DNA of 64,000 nucleotides from Streptomyces sp. TRM68367 (GTDB lineage: Bacteria > Actinomycetota > Actinomycetes > Streptomycetales > Streptomycetaceae), in assembly GCF_014495685.1 (NCBI RefSeq), contig NZ_JACTVI010000010.1:1-64000 (forward strand), given 5' to 3'. The notes under the pieces are model-generated. The model had not been told where the DNA came from. It saw only the letters and a program-made list of their open reading frames with translations, and searched no databases. A program made the translations under genes and the position numbers. Position 1 is the first letter of the stretch, and each line of letters begins with the position of its first letter. Positions 1 to 9,914 of this stretch are shown here, piece after piece.

Positions 1-20
1 CCGGCCCAACGCCACACCCC

Positions 21-43
21 CGGCCCGAGACACCCCCGGGCCG
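21..43 (+). terminator. Intrinsic terminator hairpin
   Basis: CGGCCCG (21-27) pairs perfectly with CGGGCCG (37-43) around a 9-nt loop. There is no U-tract, as is common in actinomycetes. It probably ends a gene lying left of the window, and shows that the ABC fragment that follows is not the tail of a gene running in from outside. Confidence 0.55.
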
Positions 44-90
44 GTCACACCATACGAATCAACGACCCGCGAAGTACGGGACTAGCCGTC

Positions 91-420
91 ATGGACGCCC
101 CCGCCCACCCCTACACCCGCCTGCTGCTGTCCGCCGTACCCGACCCCGAACGGGCCGGCAGCTACGACCCCGTCGAGCGCGCCAGGCTCCGCGAGGAGAT
201 CCTCAACCCCACGTCCTGCCCCTACGGCGACGACGGCACGTGCAGCCGCACCGAGCCCATCCGCCACATCGTCGGCGAGAACGACGGACAGCCCCACTGG
301 GTGCGCTGCCACCTGCGCGCACCCGCCTCCGACATCGCCCGCCGCGTCCTCAAGGCCACCGACCGGCCGGACGGCAAGGCCACCGGCGACACCGAGAAAG
401 CGGAGACCACCGCCGCATGA
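91..420 (+). pseudogene. C-terminal stub of an oligopeptide-type ABC transporter ATPase
   Basis: The 109-residue product matches only the end of a Dpp/Opp ATPase: the HPYTRLLLSAVPDP signature that opens the oligopeptide/dipeptide C-terminal domain, then a Cys-containing segment (SCPYGDDGTC, later VRCHL). Walker A, the LSGGQ signature and Walker B are all absent. The frame stays open to base 1, but bases 1-90 encode nothing ATPase-like and contain a terminator hairpin, so the missing part is deleted rather than outside the window. The stop overlaps the ATG of the GH32 gene (ATGA, 417-420), so translation of the stub may still drive that gene. An intact version would energise peptide or oligosaccharide import. 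The stub cannot hydrolyse ATP. Confidence 0.7.
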
Positions 421-1946
421 CCCACGACCTCACCCTCCCCTCCGGCACCCCCATGGCCGAGGGGCTGGCCGAACGCGCCCTGCGCGACCCCCACCGCCCC
501 CGCTTCCACTTCACCTCGCCCGGCGGCTGGCTCAACGACCCCAACGGCCTGAGTCACTGGAACGGCGTCTACCACCTCTTCTACCAGTACAACCCGCTCG
601 CCGCCGCCCACCACCGCATCCACTGGGGCCACGCCACCAGTACCGACCTCGTGCACTGGGCCGATGAGCCAGTCGCCCTGGTGCCAGGCTCGGACGGCCC
701 GGACCGCGACGGCTGCTGGTCCGGTGTCCTGGTGGACGACGGGGGAGTGCCCACGCTCGTCTACTCGGGCAGGCATGGCGAGCATGAACTCCCCTGCGTG
801 GCCAGGGGATCGGCGGATCTGAGGTACTGGACCAAGGACCCGACCAACCCGGTCATTGCCGCCCCGCCGGAGGACATCGACATCACGGCCTTCCGCGACC
901 ACTGCGTCTGGCGGGAGGGCGAGGTGTGGCGCCAGCTGGTGGGCTCGGGAATCCGGGGCGTCGGCGGAACGGCCTTCCTGTATGAGTCGGACGACCTGCG
1001 CAGCTGGCGCTACGTCGGCCCGCTGCTGACCGGTGACGTTTCACAGAACCGGGGCGAGCTGGAATGGACCGGCACGATGTGGGAGTGCGTCGACCTCTTC
1101 CGGCTCGGCCGGAGCGAAGAGACGGACGGCACCGACGTCCTCGTCTTCTCCGCCTGGGACGAGGGCACCACCCACCACCCCCTGTACTGGACCGGCCGCT
1201 ACCAGGGCGACACCTTTACCCCGACCGCCCTCCACCGCCTCGACTACGGCGGCCGCTACTTCTACGCACCCCAGTCCACTCGCGACGAGCACGGCCGCCG
1301 CATCATGTTCGGCTGGCTCCAGGAGGGCCGGACGGACGAGGCGAACGCGCAGGTCGGCTGGTGCGGCGTGATGTCCCTGCCGAGGGTCGTCACGCTCGGC
1401 GCGGACGGCTGCCTGCACCAGGCCCCGGTGCCGGAGCTGACCGAGCTGCGGCGGGAGCGCGTAGAGGTGGCTCCGGGCCGGCTGGCCGACCCGTACACCC
1501 GGCTGCCCGCCGTGCGCGGAGACCAGCTGGACATCGAGACGACCCTGCGCATCGCCCCCGGAGCGACCGCCCGGCTCGTGGTCCGCGAGACACCGGACGG
1601 CGCGGAACGCACGGTCGTGGAGGTGAGCCGGTCGCACAACGGAGCGGGCACGCTCCGCCTGCGCCGCGAGACCAGCAGTGTCGACCGGACGGTCGACACC
1701 GAACGCCGGTACGGAGAGCTGCCGTTGGGCCCCGACGGGCGGGTCGACCTGCGTGCCCTCGTCGACCACTCCGCACTGGAGATCTTCGCCAACGGGCGTG
1801 CCCTGACCGCCCGCATCTACCCCACACGCCCGGACGAGGCCGTCGGCGTCGGTATCGGTGCCGACGGCGACGTGACCCTGGAGCGGTTCGACGCCTGGCA
1901 GATGGCGTCGGCCTTCACCGGCGGACCCCGACCGCTGTGGCCGTGA
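417..1946 (+). CDS. GH32 beta-fructosidase (sucrose/fructo-oligosaccharide hydrolase), intracellular
   Basis: This 509-residue glycoside hydrolase family 32 protein cleaves terminal beta-fructosides (sucrose, inulin- or levan-type oligosaccharides) by a retaining mechanism. The three family motifs are present: WLNDPNG with nucleophile Asp41, FRD with transition-state stabiliser Asp161, and WEC with acid/base Glu223. The five-blade propeller occupies about residues 25-340 and the beta-sandwich the remainder. FRD is followed by H instead of the usual P. No signal peptide is visible, so it probably acts in the cytosol on imported sugars. The start is the ATG overlapping the upstream stop; no other ATG fits. 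The next gene is a secreted GH32, so the pair forms a fructan utilisation unit whose original ABC importer seems reduced to the stub upstream. Confidence 0.93.
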   Translation: MTHDLTLPSGTPMAEGLAERALRDPHRPRFHFTSPGGWLNDPNGLSHWNGVYHLFYQYNPLAAAHHRIHWGHATSTDLVHWADEPVALVPGSDGPDRDGCWSGVLVDDGGVPTLVYSGRHGEHELPCVARGSADLRYWTKDPTNPVIAAPPEDIDITAFRDHCVWREGEVWRQLVGSGIRGVGGTAFLYESDDLRSWRYVGPLLTGDVSQNRGELEWTGTMWECVDLFRLGRSEETDGTDVLVFSAWDEGTTHHPLYWTGRYQGDTFTPTALHRLDYGGRYFYAPQSTRDEHGRRIMFGWLQEGRTDEANAQVGWCGVMSLPRVVTLGADGCLHQAPVPELTELRRERVEVAPGRLADPYTRLPAVRGDQLDIETTLRIAPGATARLVVRETPDGAERTVVEVSRSHNGAGTLRLRRETSSVDRTVDTERRYGELPLGPDGRVDLRALVDHSALEIFANGRALTARIYPTRPDEAVGVGIGADGDVTLERFDAWQMASAFTGGPRPLWP

Positions 1947-1961
1947 CCGTCTTACACACGA

Positions 1962-1998
1962 CCACGGCCCGCGGGGTGGACGTCCCCCCGGGCCGTGG
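1962..1998 (+). terminator. Terminator hairpin between the two GH32 genes
   Basis: CCACGGCCCG (1962-1971) pairs perfectly with CGGGCCGTGG (1989-1998), a 10-bp stem with a 17-nt loop, 15 bases after the first GH32 stop. It may separate the two fructanase genes transcriptionally or act as partial attenuation, since the next start is only 33 bases on. Confidence 0.6.
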
Positions 1999-2031
1999 CC
2001 CACCCTCCCCCGTTCTCCCTCAGGAGCCGCC

Positions 2032-5000
2032 ATGAGCGTGTCCCGCCGTACCCTCCTGCTCGCCGGAGGAATCACCTTGCTGCCCCTCGCCGGTGGTGTC
2101 CCCTCAGCGCAGGCCGCCCCACGCACCGGCGCGGGAGGATCTGCCCTTCTCGAGGGCGCCTCCGCACAGGCTCTCGTCCCCGACCCCCTCCCCGTCATCG
2201 GCCAGTGGAACCGCACCGCCGACGGCGGCTGGAAGACCACCGGCACCACACGCGAGCGTGCCCTCGCCCTGTCCGAACAGCAGCTCGCCACCAAGGCGGC
2301 CTACGCCGCCCAGGTGACCCACGCGTCCCAACCCGCAGTGGGCGCCCTGGTGTTCCGCGCCGCAGACGACGGCTCCGCCGGATACGCGGCAGCCGTGGAC
2401 CCGGCCCACGAACGCGTACGGCTCCTCGACCTCGCTGACGGCCACACCATCGCCACCGCCCGGCTGGCAGGAGCGCGGAGCGGAGGATCGTACGACCTCG
2501 AAGTCACCGTGGACGGGCCCGAATTGACCGTCAGCGTCGACGGCAAGAAATGCATCCGTGTCGAGGACCACCGCTACGACTCCGGCGCCGTGGGCCTGCT
2601 CGCCCAGGGCGGCACCGTCGTCTTCGGCCCGCCCGCCCTGTCCGAAGTCACCACCAATCTCACCGGCTGGGCCACCGGCGGCGGCACATGGACCGCGACC
2701 CCCCTCGGCTGGCGCGCCGAAGCATCCGACGGCGGTACCGCCCGCGCCATCGCCGCCACCCAGGCGTACGACACCACGCTCCAGGCCGACCTCATGCTCC
2801 ACGACGCGTCCGCCGTGGCCACCCTGCTGGTGCGCGCAAACGCCACCGGCACCCGCGGCTACGGCGTCCAGGTCGACCCCGGACAGGGCCGGCTCAGGCT
2901 GCTGCGCATCGACGGGAACGTCACCCTCGGCACCTACAACACCACCATCAGGGCGGGGGCCGTCTACCGGCTGCGGATCGAGGCCGAGGGCAACGACCTG
3001 CGGGTGCACTGGCAGACGAACTTCCTCTCGCCCGACGGCTACGCCCCCGCCATCACCGCCCGGGACTCCGCACACGCTTCCGGCCGGCTCGGCGTCCTGG
3101 TGACCGACGGCGCGGCCTCCTTCGACAACCTCGCCGCCGCCGACCTCGTCACCGACGTCCAGGGCTGGACGACCAGGTCCGGCACCTGGACCCCGGACCT
3201 GCGCGGCATCCGAGGCGACGGTGGCCTGCGCACGGCCCCCTTCGCGTACGGCGATGCGGTGGTCAGGGCCGACATCACGCCGGCCGGGCCGTCGGCCTTG
3301 GCCGGCCTCGTCCTGCGGGCGTCCGCGAACGGCTCCGGAGGCTACGAGGCACGCCTCGACACCACCCGCAGCACCGTCAGCCTGATCGACCGGACCTCCG
3401 GCGCCCACCTCGCCACAGCCACCGCACCGGTCCGGCGCCTCAACGCGGGCCGCACCTACCGGGTGGAAGTCCGCGCCACCGGCAGGACCATCGAGGTGTA
3501 CGTGGACGGCGTGCGGGCTCTCCAGACCCGCGTGTCCCGCACCACGGGCGGGGCGGTCGGCACCGCGGCCGCGCACGGGACGTCGTACTTCCAGAACGTC
3601 CAGGCCAGGAGCACGGCCGACTACTTCACCGAGCCGTACCGCCCCACGTACCACTACTCCCAACTCACCGGCCGCACCAGCGACCCGAACGGCCTGGTGT
3701 ACTACGACGGCGAATACCACCTCTTCCACCAGGACGAGGGCCGCTGGGCGCACGCGGTGAGCACGGACCTGATCCACTGGCAGGCCCTGCCGATCGCCCT
3801 GCCATGGAACGAGTACGGCAACTGCTGGTCGGGCTCGGCGATCGTCGACGAGGAAGACACCTCCGGCCTCTTCGACGGCAGATCCGGCCTGATCGCGTAC
3901 TACACCAGCTACCACCCGGACAAGCCGGGCGGGAACGCCAGTGTGCGCATCGCGTACAGCAAGGACAAGGGCCGCTCCTGGCACTGGCACGGCGGCTCGC
4001 CCCCGGCTGTGGAAAACCCCGGCGGCCCCGACGCCGGCTGGACCTTCCGCGACCCGAAGGTCATCCGCGACGAAAAGCACGACCAGTGGCTGATGGTCGT
4101 TTCCGGCGGCGACCACATCCGCTTCTTCACCTCCACCGACCTCCTCACCTGGACCCACGTCAGCTCCTTCGGCTACGGCGACTGGGCCACGCCCGGCGTC
4201 TGGGAATGCCCTGACTTCTTCCCCCTGCCGGTCGACGGCGACAAGGACAAGGTGAAGTGGGTCCTCACCCTGAGCACCGGCGCCGTACGCGCCACGAACG
4301 GCTCGGCCGCCCAGTACTTCACCGGCGACTGGAACGGCACCGACTTCACCCCCGACCAAACCGCAGGCACGGTCCTGCGCGCCGACTCCGGACGCGACTA
4401 CTACGCCGCCATGTCCTTCTCCGGCCTGCCCGACGGCCGCCGCGTCTGGCTCGGCTGGATGAGCAACTGGGACTACCCCTTCAGCGCCCCCACCGGCGCC
4501 TGGAACGGCCAGCTGAGCATCCCCCGCGACCTGACCCTCACGGACACCGCCGACGGCGTACGCCTGGTGCAGACCCCGGTCCAGGAACTGATCCCTCTGC
4601 GTACGTCCACCACGACCCGCAAGGACCTCTCCGTAGGCCCCGCCTCCGCGAACCCGCTCGCGGGCGTCACAGGCATCGCCTACGAAATCGAGGCCGAGAT
4701 CACCCTCGGCACCGCCACGGAGATCGGCTTCCGGCTCCGGGCAGACGACGACCAGCACACGACCGTCGGATACGACGCCGAGGCGAACCAGCTGTTCGTG
4801 GACCGGTCGGCATCTGGCGTGAGCGACTTCACGCAGTACTTCGCGGGCCGCACGACCGCACCGATGAAGGCGACGGACGGCCGCGTGATCATGCGCCTGT
4901 ACATGGACTCGTCGTCGATCGAGGCATTCGGAGCGGACGGCCGGGCTGCCGTGACAAGCCTGATCTTCCCCTCCCCGGCCGCCGACGGCATGGCCCTCTA

Positions 5001-5616
5001 CGTCAAGGGCGGCACCGCACACATCGAGTCGCTCGAGGTGCACCGGCTGGACAGCGTCTACCGACTGGTGGACCGGGTGAAGCCACTGGTGGCTGGCCCG
5101 ACTGGCGGCGAATTCCGCTCGGACCTCGGCAAGTTGACGGTCACTCCCGCCGGTCACTGGTCCACGGACAGCGCGGGGCGCGCCGGAACTTTCGACAAGG
5201 ACTCCAACGCCATCTCGGCGCGCACGGCGACGGACCTGGACTTCAACACCCTGGTAAGGCTCGGCGGCCCCGACCCGGACACCGGTGGCGCGCTCTCTCT
5301 CCTCTGGCGCGCCTCCTCCGACGGCACCAACGCCTACTGCCTCAACATCGACCCCGACCTACGGGTGATCCGCCTGGTCGCCAAGGCCAACGGCTACTTC
5401 GACGACGGCGCCGCCCTCGCCCGCGTCCCGGCCCTGGTCCGCCGCGGCACGACATACCCCGTCCGCGTCCTCACCGAGGGCGACCGCATAAAGGTGTTCC
5501 TCAACGGCAAGCGGATCATCGACGTGACGGACACGACGTACGCCGATGGCCACATCGGCCTGAATGTGTTCGGAGGGAGGGCGGCGTACCAGGACACCTA
5601 CGCGAAGGAGCTGTGA
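2032..5616 (+). CDS. Secreted multidomain GH32 levanase/inulinase
   Basis: The 1194-residue exported fructanase begins with a twin-arginine signal (SRRTLLLAGG) and an Ala-X-Ala cleavage site near residue 30. Residues about 55-525 hold three tandem jelly-roll modules of about 160 residues, each ending in a segment like VTVDGPELTVSVDGKK; these resemble LamG/DUF1080-type carbohydrate-binding folds. The GH32 catalytic part spans about 533-1010, with Asp551 (SDPNG), Asp674 (FRDP) and Glu725 (WECPD). A fourth jelly-roll module fills 1020-1194. Four accessory modules around one GH32 domain is large for the family and suggests binding to insoluble or highly polymerised fructan. AGGAG (2022-2026) precedes the ATG. 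Tat export implies folding before secretion. Products would feed the cytosolic GH32. Confidence 0.92.
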   Translation: MSVSRRTLLLAGGITLLPLAGGVPSAQAAPRTGAGGSALLEGASAQALVPDPLPVIGQWNRTADGGWKTTGTTRERALALSEQQLATKAAYAAQVTHASQPAVGALVFRAADDGSAGYAAAVDPAHERVRLLDLADGHTIATARLAGARSGGSYDLEVTVDGPELTVSVDGKKCIRVEDHRYDSGAVGLLAQGGTVVFGPPALSEVTTNLTGWATGGGTWTATPLGWRAEASDGGTARAIAATQAYDTTLQADLMLHDASAVATLLVRANATGTRGYGVQVDPGQGRLRLLRIDGNVTLGTYNTTIRAGAVYRLRIEAEGNDLRVHWQTNFLSPDGYAPAITARDSAHASGRLGVLVTDGAASFDNLAAADLVTDVQGWTTRSGTWTPDLRGIRGDGGLRTAPFAYGDAVVRADITPAGPSALAGLVLRASANGSGGYEARLDTTRSTVSLIDRTSGAHLATATAPVRRLNAGRTYRVEVRATGRTIEVYVDGVRALQTRVSRTTGGAVGTAAAHGTSYFQNVQARSTADYFTEPYRPTYHYSQLTGRTSDPNGLVYYDGEYHLFHQDEGRWAHAVSTDLIHWQALPIALPWNEYGNCWSGSAIVDEEDTSGLFDGRSGLIAYYTSYHPDKPGGNASVRIAYSKDKGRSWHWHGGSPPAVENPGGPDAGWTFRDPKVIRDEKHDQWLMVVSGGDHIRFFTSTDLLTWTHVSSFGYGDWATPGVWECPDFFPLPVDGDKDKVKWVLTLSTGAVRATNGSAAQYFTGDWNGTDFTPDQTAGTVLRADSGRDYYAAMSFSGLPDGRRVWLGWMSNWDYPFSAPTGAWNGQLSIPRDLTLTDTADGVRLVQTPVQELIPLRTSTTTRKDLSVGPASANPLAGVTGIAYEIEAEITLGTATEIGFRLRADDDQHTTVGYDAEANQLFVDRSASGVSDFTQYFAGRTTAPMKATDGRVIMRLYMDSSSIEAFGADGRAAVTSLIFPSPAADGMALYVKGGTAHIESLEVHRLDSVYRLVDRVKPLVAGPTGGEFRSDLGKLTVTPAGHWSTDSAGRAGTFDKDSNAISARTATDLDFNTLVRLGGPDPDTGGALSLLWRASSDGTNAYCLNIDPDLRVIRLVAKANGYFDDGAALARVPALVRRGTTYPVRVLTEGDRIKVFLNGKRIIDVTDTTYADGHIGLNVFGGRAAYQDTYAKEL

Positions 5617-5773
5617 CCTCCGGTCAGGCTGAACACGGCACGCTCGTTCCTTGTTGCGTTCCACAGAGCAGTGGTGCATGTACTGCCAGGTGAGGACCTC
5701 GCATCTGGGACCACAGGGTTTCGTTATACGACGGTGGCCGATCTGGCGGGAGGGACGCGAGACACCGTCTGGC

Positions 5774-7450
5774 TCACAGACCGTGTTCGTCCATCAGGCG
5801 CATCAGGTTCCGCTTGCGTTTCTGGGCGGCGCGCAGGGCGGTGACGTACGCAGCGAACTCGTCCTCGGTGCCCAGACGACGGTGGCAGTCGCGGATGCTC
5901 AGCAACAGGCCGACGAGCTGCTCGTAGACCGCGTTGCCCGTCTGCTTGGTCAGCGGCTCGGCCAGGCGCAGGTAGACGCCGAGCGCGTCGGCGGGGCGGG
6001 TGGCCCGCGCCTGGTTGGCAAGCGTGAGCCACTGCCGGTCATGGGCACGAGTTTGGGAAGCGGCCTGCCAGGCTGCGTCGACGTCCTTGTCGTCGAGCAG
6101 TGCGTCGACCAGTACGGGGTCGCCGTACCAGCCGTGTTGCCGCCGCTCCGCGTCGGCACGCAGCAGGGCAAGGGCCCCCTCACGCTCGGCCGGTCAGCAG
6201 TCCGCGGCCCGCGCGGCGGCGCCCAGCTGCTGGTACGCGAGCAGCGAGCGGCGGGCGCCGAAGTGGTCGCGGCGCATGGTGACAGCGTCGGCGAGCCGGC
6301 CCGCCTGGGCGTAGCGGTCGCAGAGATAGTCGACGAGGGCGGTGTCTACGGCGGAGAGTTCCCGGGCGTCCCGGATACCGCGTTCTGCCCAGTCCAGAGC
6401 CTCGTCGGGGCGCCGGGCGGCATCCAGCTCGCGGGCGATGACCAGGTGCGTGTGGCCGTTCGGTGAGAGGTCGGCAGCGTGCACGGCGATCACCGCGTCG
6501 ACATCGCCTCCCGCCTTGGCCAGACGCTCCATCAGGTACTTCTCCGCCCAGCCGCGACGATTGCCCTGCCACGCCTCGACGGCCAGCGTCCGCAGGACGG
6601 CCATTCCCTCCTCGCCGAGGACATCCTCGTAATCGAGCGGATCGATGTCGGTCAGGCCGTCGTCGACGTCGTCGAGCACATGGCCGACCAGCCAGCGCGC
6701 GAGTTCCTCGGGGTGGGGGCGCGCCGCGCGGCACGCGTCGAGGTGGGCGTCGGCGAGGTCGGCGCCGATCTGCCCGAGCCAGCCGTCGGAGTCGTCGACG
6801 CTCTCCGCCGCCTCGGCCAGCAGCCGCATCGCCTCCCGCGCCAGGGTGATCGCGTCGGCGGCCCGGCCCGTGCCGGTCAGCGCGCCGATCGCGGACACCG
6901 CCTGCCCGGCCTGGTCGGCGTAGGCGCGGGCATCGGCGTACTCGACGTAGCCGTACTGCGCGAAGGGGCCGATGTCGAGCAGATCGCGGATACGGGACCG
7001 GACCGCGGTGAGGTCCCCGCGAGCGCTCGCGGCCCGCAGCTCCAGGCGCCGCCCCAACTGCCGGTCCTCGTCGACCTGTTCCCGCAGCAGGGCGAGCAAC
7101 TCGTCCTTGGACAGGGCGGACAGCCACCCGTCGAGGTCCTGCGCGCGCTCCCGGGCCGCCTTCTTCTGCCGCGGCAGGCTCTCCCGCTGGGCCAGCACGC
7201 TCAGGCCGAGGGCGACCAGGTGCTTGCAGAAGTTGCCCTCCAGACCATACGGGCAGCCGCATACGCCGGACAGCCCGCCGGGTCCGTCCAGGGTCAGCTC
7301 CACCTCGTACCGCTCCGTCCCATGGACACTCGCGGTCACCCAGCCGTCACCCACCTCGACCCCGGACACCGCGTCGAGATATCCGAGGGCGCGTTCGAAG
7401 GAACGGGCACCGGCCAGCGTCTTGAGACCCGCCTCAGTGAGGCCGCGCAT
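5774..7450 (-). pseudogene. SWIM zinc-finger protein interrupted by an in-frame TGA
   Basis: Residues 1-418 form an open frame with the SWIM motif CGCPYGLEGNFCKH near residues 62-75 (CxCx(n)CxH zinc ligands), followed by TPR-like helical repeats. A TGA at 6196-6194 then stops translation, but the same frame continues without another stop for 139 codons to a TGA at 5774. That distal part reads as an ordinary helical C-terminus, starting PAEREGALALLRADAE and ending LMRLMDEHGL. The full product would be 558 residues. The stop follows a Cys codon exactly where the family is expected to have Trp, so TGG to TGA is the simplest change. SWIM proteins are thought to bind DNA or proteins; the role here is unknown. 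Either a 418-residue truncated protein, readthrough, or a base-call error. Confidence 0.75.
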
Positions 7451-8177
7451 GATTCTTTTCCACCCTGCCGTGATTGTGCAGTCGATGCTCCGCCAGCCTA
7501 GGGGAGGGTTGCAAGCCGACGACTTCCGTGAGTTTGACCCCCAACTCGCCCGATCATGTCCGAGATCTGACCGCCCGCCCGCTGAGCAGCCTCCATGGCC
7601 CTCAAGAACGTCATCCCCTCAAGAACGTCATCGAGGAGTCCGTCGACTGGACGTCCTGAGCCGGTCGCGGCAAAGCGCACGGTTGGGGGCACGCCGTCCC
7701 ACGGGTGGGTGCACACCCGGGCCGCGACACTGCGCCCACGGCAGCGTCGCCGCCCCTGTGGAGGACTACTGATGTCGAAGGCGCGCACGTAGGTCAGGAC
7801 GGCGTCGTTGCCCGCCGTGTTGGTGACGGCGTACGGCTCCACCGCAGGGCGGCTGGGCGGCTGGGCGGCGACGTAGATCCGGATGACCTTCCAGCTGATA
7901 TGGCTGACCGACTTCACCCAGGGTGCGGTGAGGTTTTACGTCTTCTGGGCAGGCCAGTTCGTGGCGGCCATGGAGCTCTGCGCGGCGATACCCGCCTCTG
8001 CGACGACAGCGGCACCGGCCACCGTCCACGTGAGGTATCTGGGCCTCTTCGACTGCCGATACCCGGCCATCCCCACCCCAGAGTCCATGCGTTCATACGT
8101 GACGGCATACGGCGCCGAGCGACGTACGACCGCGGGATGAAACGCGTTCCGAGCCCCCTGAAACGGCGCACGGCGAT
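7451..8177. other. Region without a confident gene
   Basis: Frames here are short, mutually overlapping and lack family motifs. A 139-codon minus-strand frame (7917-7498) has a plausible N-terminal half but no recognisable domain or ribosome site, and its C-terminal part spans a short tandem duplication. I read the region as decayed DNA between the SWIM gene and the next remnant. Confidence 0.4.
7600..7632 (+). repeat. 17-bp tandem duplication
   Basis: CCTCAAGAACGTCATC occurs at 7600-7615 and again at 7617-7632, two identical 16-mers with one base between. The period of 17 is not a multiple of three, so any frame crossing it would be shifted, consistent with decayed coding sequence. Confidence 0.85.
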
Positions 8178-8505
8178 ATGCGCACGGCGCCGGAAGCGGA
8201 ACGCAACGTAACCGACCGCTCCCCCGTGATCGGGAAACTCCGCTCCTTGATCACCACAGGGTTCACCCAAGACTCCAAGGTGACGGTCACCGGGACGTCC
8301 ACGGCGGGGCTCGGGGACGACGCCTACACCATCACGCACCGACAGCGCCTGGGAGAGTGGCACGACGCTGATTGCCACCCGTGTGGGCACAGCCGTCGTC
8401 AGCGTGCTGTCCACAGACGGCAGCGACAACCGTGCGGGGACCCTGCCACCGAGCGAAGCCGCACTTGTCTACGTGGGGTCGGCGCTGCGGCGGGTGACGC
8501 TTTCG
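8178..8505 (+). pseudogene. Frameshifted fragment of a small secreted-protein-like gene
   Basis: One frame reads a coherent segment up to about 8337 (SLITTGFTQDSKVTVTGTST, then AGLGDDAYTIT). The logical continuation lies in another frame from about 8338: GTTLIATRVGTAVVSVLSTD, then LPPSEAALVYVGSALRRV. Together they look like the C-terminal half of a beta-rich extracytoplasmic or lipoprotein domain, as in several actinomycete lipoprotein families, though I cannot name the family. No N-terminus or signal peptide remains, and the 3' end runs into the convergent MFS gene without its own stop near the similarity end. It is probably a relic. Confidence 0.45.
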
Positions 8506-9914
8506 GCGACGATGCGCTCTGCCTCGGCCACGACCCGCTCTTCCTGGGAGACCTCGTCCAAACTGCGCTGGGCGGTCTCCGGGATCAGCAAGGTCATCAG
8601 AACACCGAGCAGCGAGAAGCCGGCCGACAACTCCAGGGCTCCAGCCGTGCCCAACTCCTTCTGGATGACGGGGAAGAGGAACACACCGATAAAGGCACCT
8701 ATCTTGGCGACGCCGGAGGAGATGCCGTGGGCCGTGCTGCGCACGCTGGTCGGGAAGCACTCAGCGGACAACACGAACGTGGTGGTGTTCGGGCCGAACT
8801 CGGCGAAGAAGTAACTCATGCCGAACAGCATCAGGAAGGGGACGACCATTCCCGTGATGCCGGGGATGACTCCGATCGCAAGAAAGGCCAGCCCCATGCA
8901 GGAGAATCCGATGATTTGCAGCCTGCGATGCCCGATCCGGTCCATGAATGCCGTGGCGAGGTAGTAGCCAGGCACTGCGGCGACGGAGAAGACAATCAGG
9001 TTCAACGCAATCGCCTGGGTGGCGGGGTGATCGCCGCTTCCCAGCACGCTTTTCACGATCAGCGGTGCGGAGACGGAGTTGCCGTAGTAGGCGTAGTCGA
9101 AAACGAACCAGGTGCCCGCTGTGCCGGCGAGCATACGCAGGTAGCGCGGGTGCGTCAGGAGCGTGCGCAGGCCGATCGGTTTGCGTTGGGAGGTCGGAAG
9201 AGGGCCGCCCGTAGCGGAGACCACGCCGTCGGTGTAGGCCGCGAGGTTGGAGGCAGCCTTGGCGCTGTCTCCCCTGACCCGCTCGGTGTACCTCGGGGAT
9301 TCCGGCATCCGCCGGCGTAGGTAGATCACACCCGCCGCGGGTACGGCGCCCAGCCCGAGCAGGAGCCGCCAGACCAGGCCGTGGCTCATGCCGGTGGACA
9401 ACAGCGCGAGGCCCGCGACGTAACCGGCCACCGTGCCGAGCGCCTGCATGGAGAACACCATGCCCACGAGCCTGCCGCGATCGCGTCGGTTGGCGTACTC
9501 GCTCATCAGCACGGCGGAGACGGGGTAGTCCCCTCCCACTCCGATACCGAGGACGAACCGGAAGACGACCAGCCAGGCGAGGCTCGGAGCGAAGGCCGAG
9601 GCCAAGGCGCCGACGACCATGAGCAGTGCCTCGAGACCGTACACGCGCTTGCGGCCGGCGATGTCGGCGATGCGTCCGAAGACGAACGCGCCCAGGAATG
9701 CGCCGACCAGCGAGACCGAATTGATGAGGCCCATCTTTGACGCGCTGAGGTGCCATTGCGCGGCAATCAGCGTGCTGACGGTTCCTACGATGAACAAGTC
9801 GTAGGCATCGGTGAAGAATCCCATTCCCGCGGTGACCACGGCACGAGCGTGAAATCTGCTGAGCGGGGCCTCATCGAGAGCCGTTGTGATTGCTATGGGT
9901 GGGTTGTCGGCCAT
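8469..9914 (-). CDS. MFS transporter of the phosphate/organic-acid:H+ symporter type
   Basis: The 481-residue major facilitator protein has 12 predicted membrane helices. Near the N-terminus it carries GMGFFTDAYDLFIVG, and later GIGVGGDYPVSAVLM, the hallmarks of the PHS (Pho84-like) subfamily; the cytoplasmic loop 2-3 motif is GRIADIAGRKR. Phosphate uptake is the prototype activity, but many bacterial members carry aromatic or other organic acids, so the substrate is open. The open frame extends 145 codons upstream, but that part is Arg-rich and non-membrane. I place the start at the ATG with ACAGGAG about 10 bases upstream. It stands alone, facing the relic to its left and diverging from the PBP gene to its right. 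Confidence 0.88.
   Translation of the reverse strand: MADNPPIAITTALDEAPLSRFHARAVVTAGMGFFTDAYDLFIVGTVSTLIAAQWHLSASKMGLINSVSLVGAFLGAFVFGRIADIAGRKRVYGLEALLMVVGALASAFAPSLAWLVVFRFVLGIGVGGDYPVSAVLMSEYANRRDRGRLVGMVFSMQALGTVAGYVAGLALLSTGMSHGLVWRLLLGLGAVPAAGVIYLRRRMPESPRYTERVRGDSAKAASNLAAYTDGVVSATGGPLPTSQRKPIGLRTLLTHPRYLRMLAGTAGTWFVFDYAYYGNSVSAPLIVKSVLGSGDHPATQAIALNLIVFSVAAVPGYYLATAFMDRIGHRRLQIIGFSCMGLAFLAIGVIPGITGMVVPFLMLFGMSYFFAEFGPNTTTFVLSAECFPTSVRSTAHGISSGVAKIGAFIGVFLFPVIQKELGTAGALELSAGFSLLGVLMTLLIPETAQRSLDEVSQEERVVAEAERIVAESVTRRSADPT

Noticed and set aside
1041..2294. 417-codon minus-strand frame across the first GH32 gene
   Set aside because: Shadow of high-GC third positions; no start context, no domain, and wholly antisense to a clear enzyme.
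2104..5157. 1017-codon minus-strand frame inside the secreted fructanase
   Set aside because: Low-complexity Gly/Val/Ala/Arg composition and full antisense position mark it as a codon-bias artefact.
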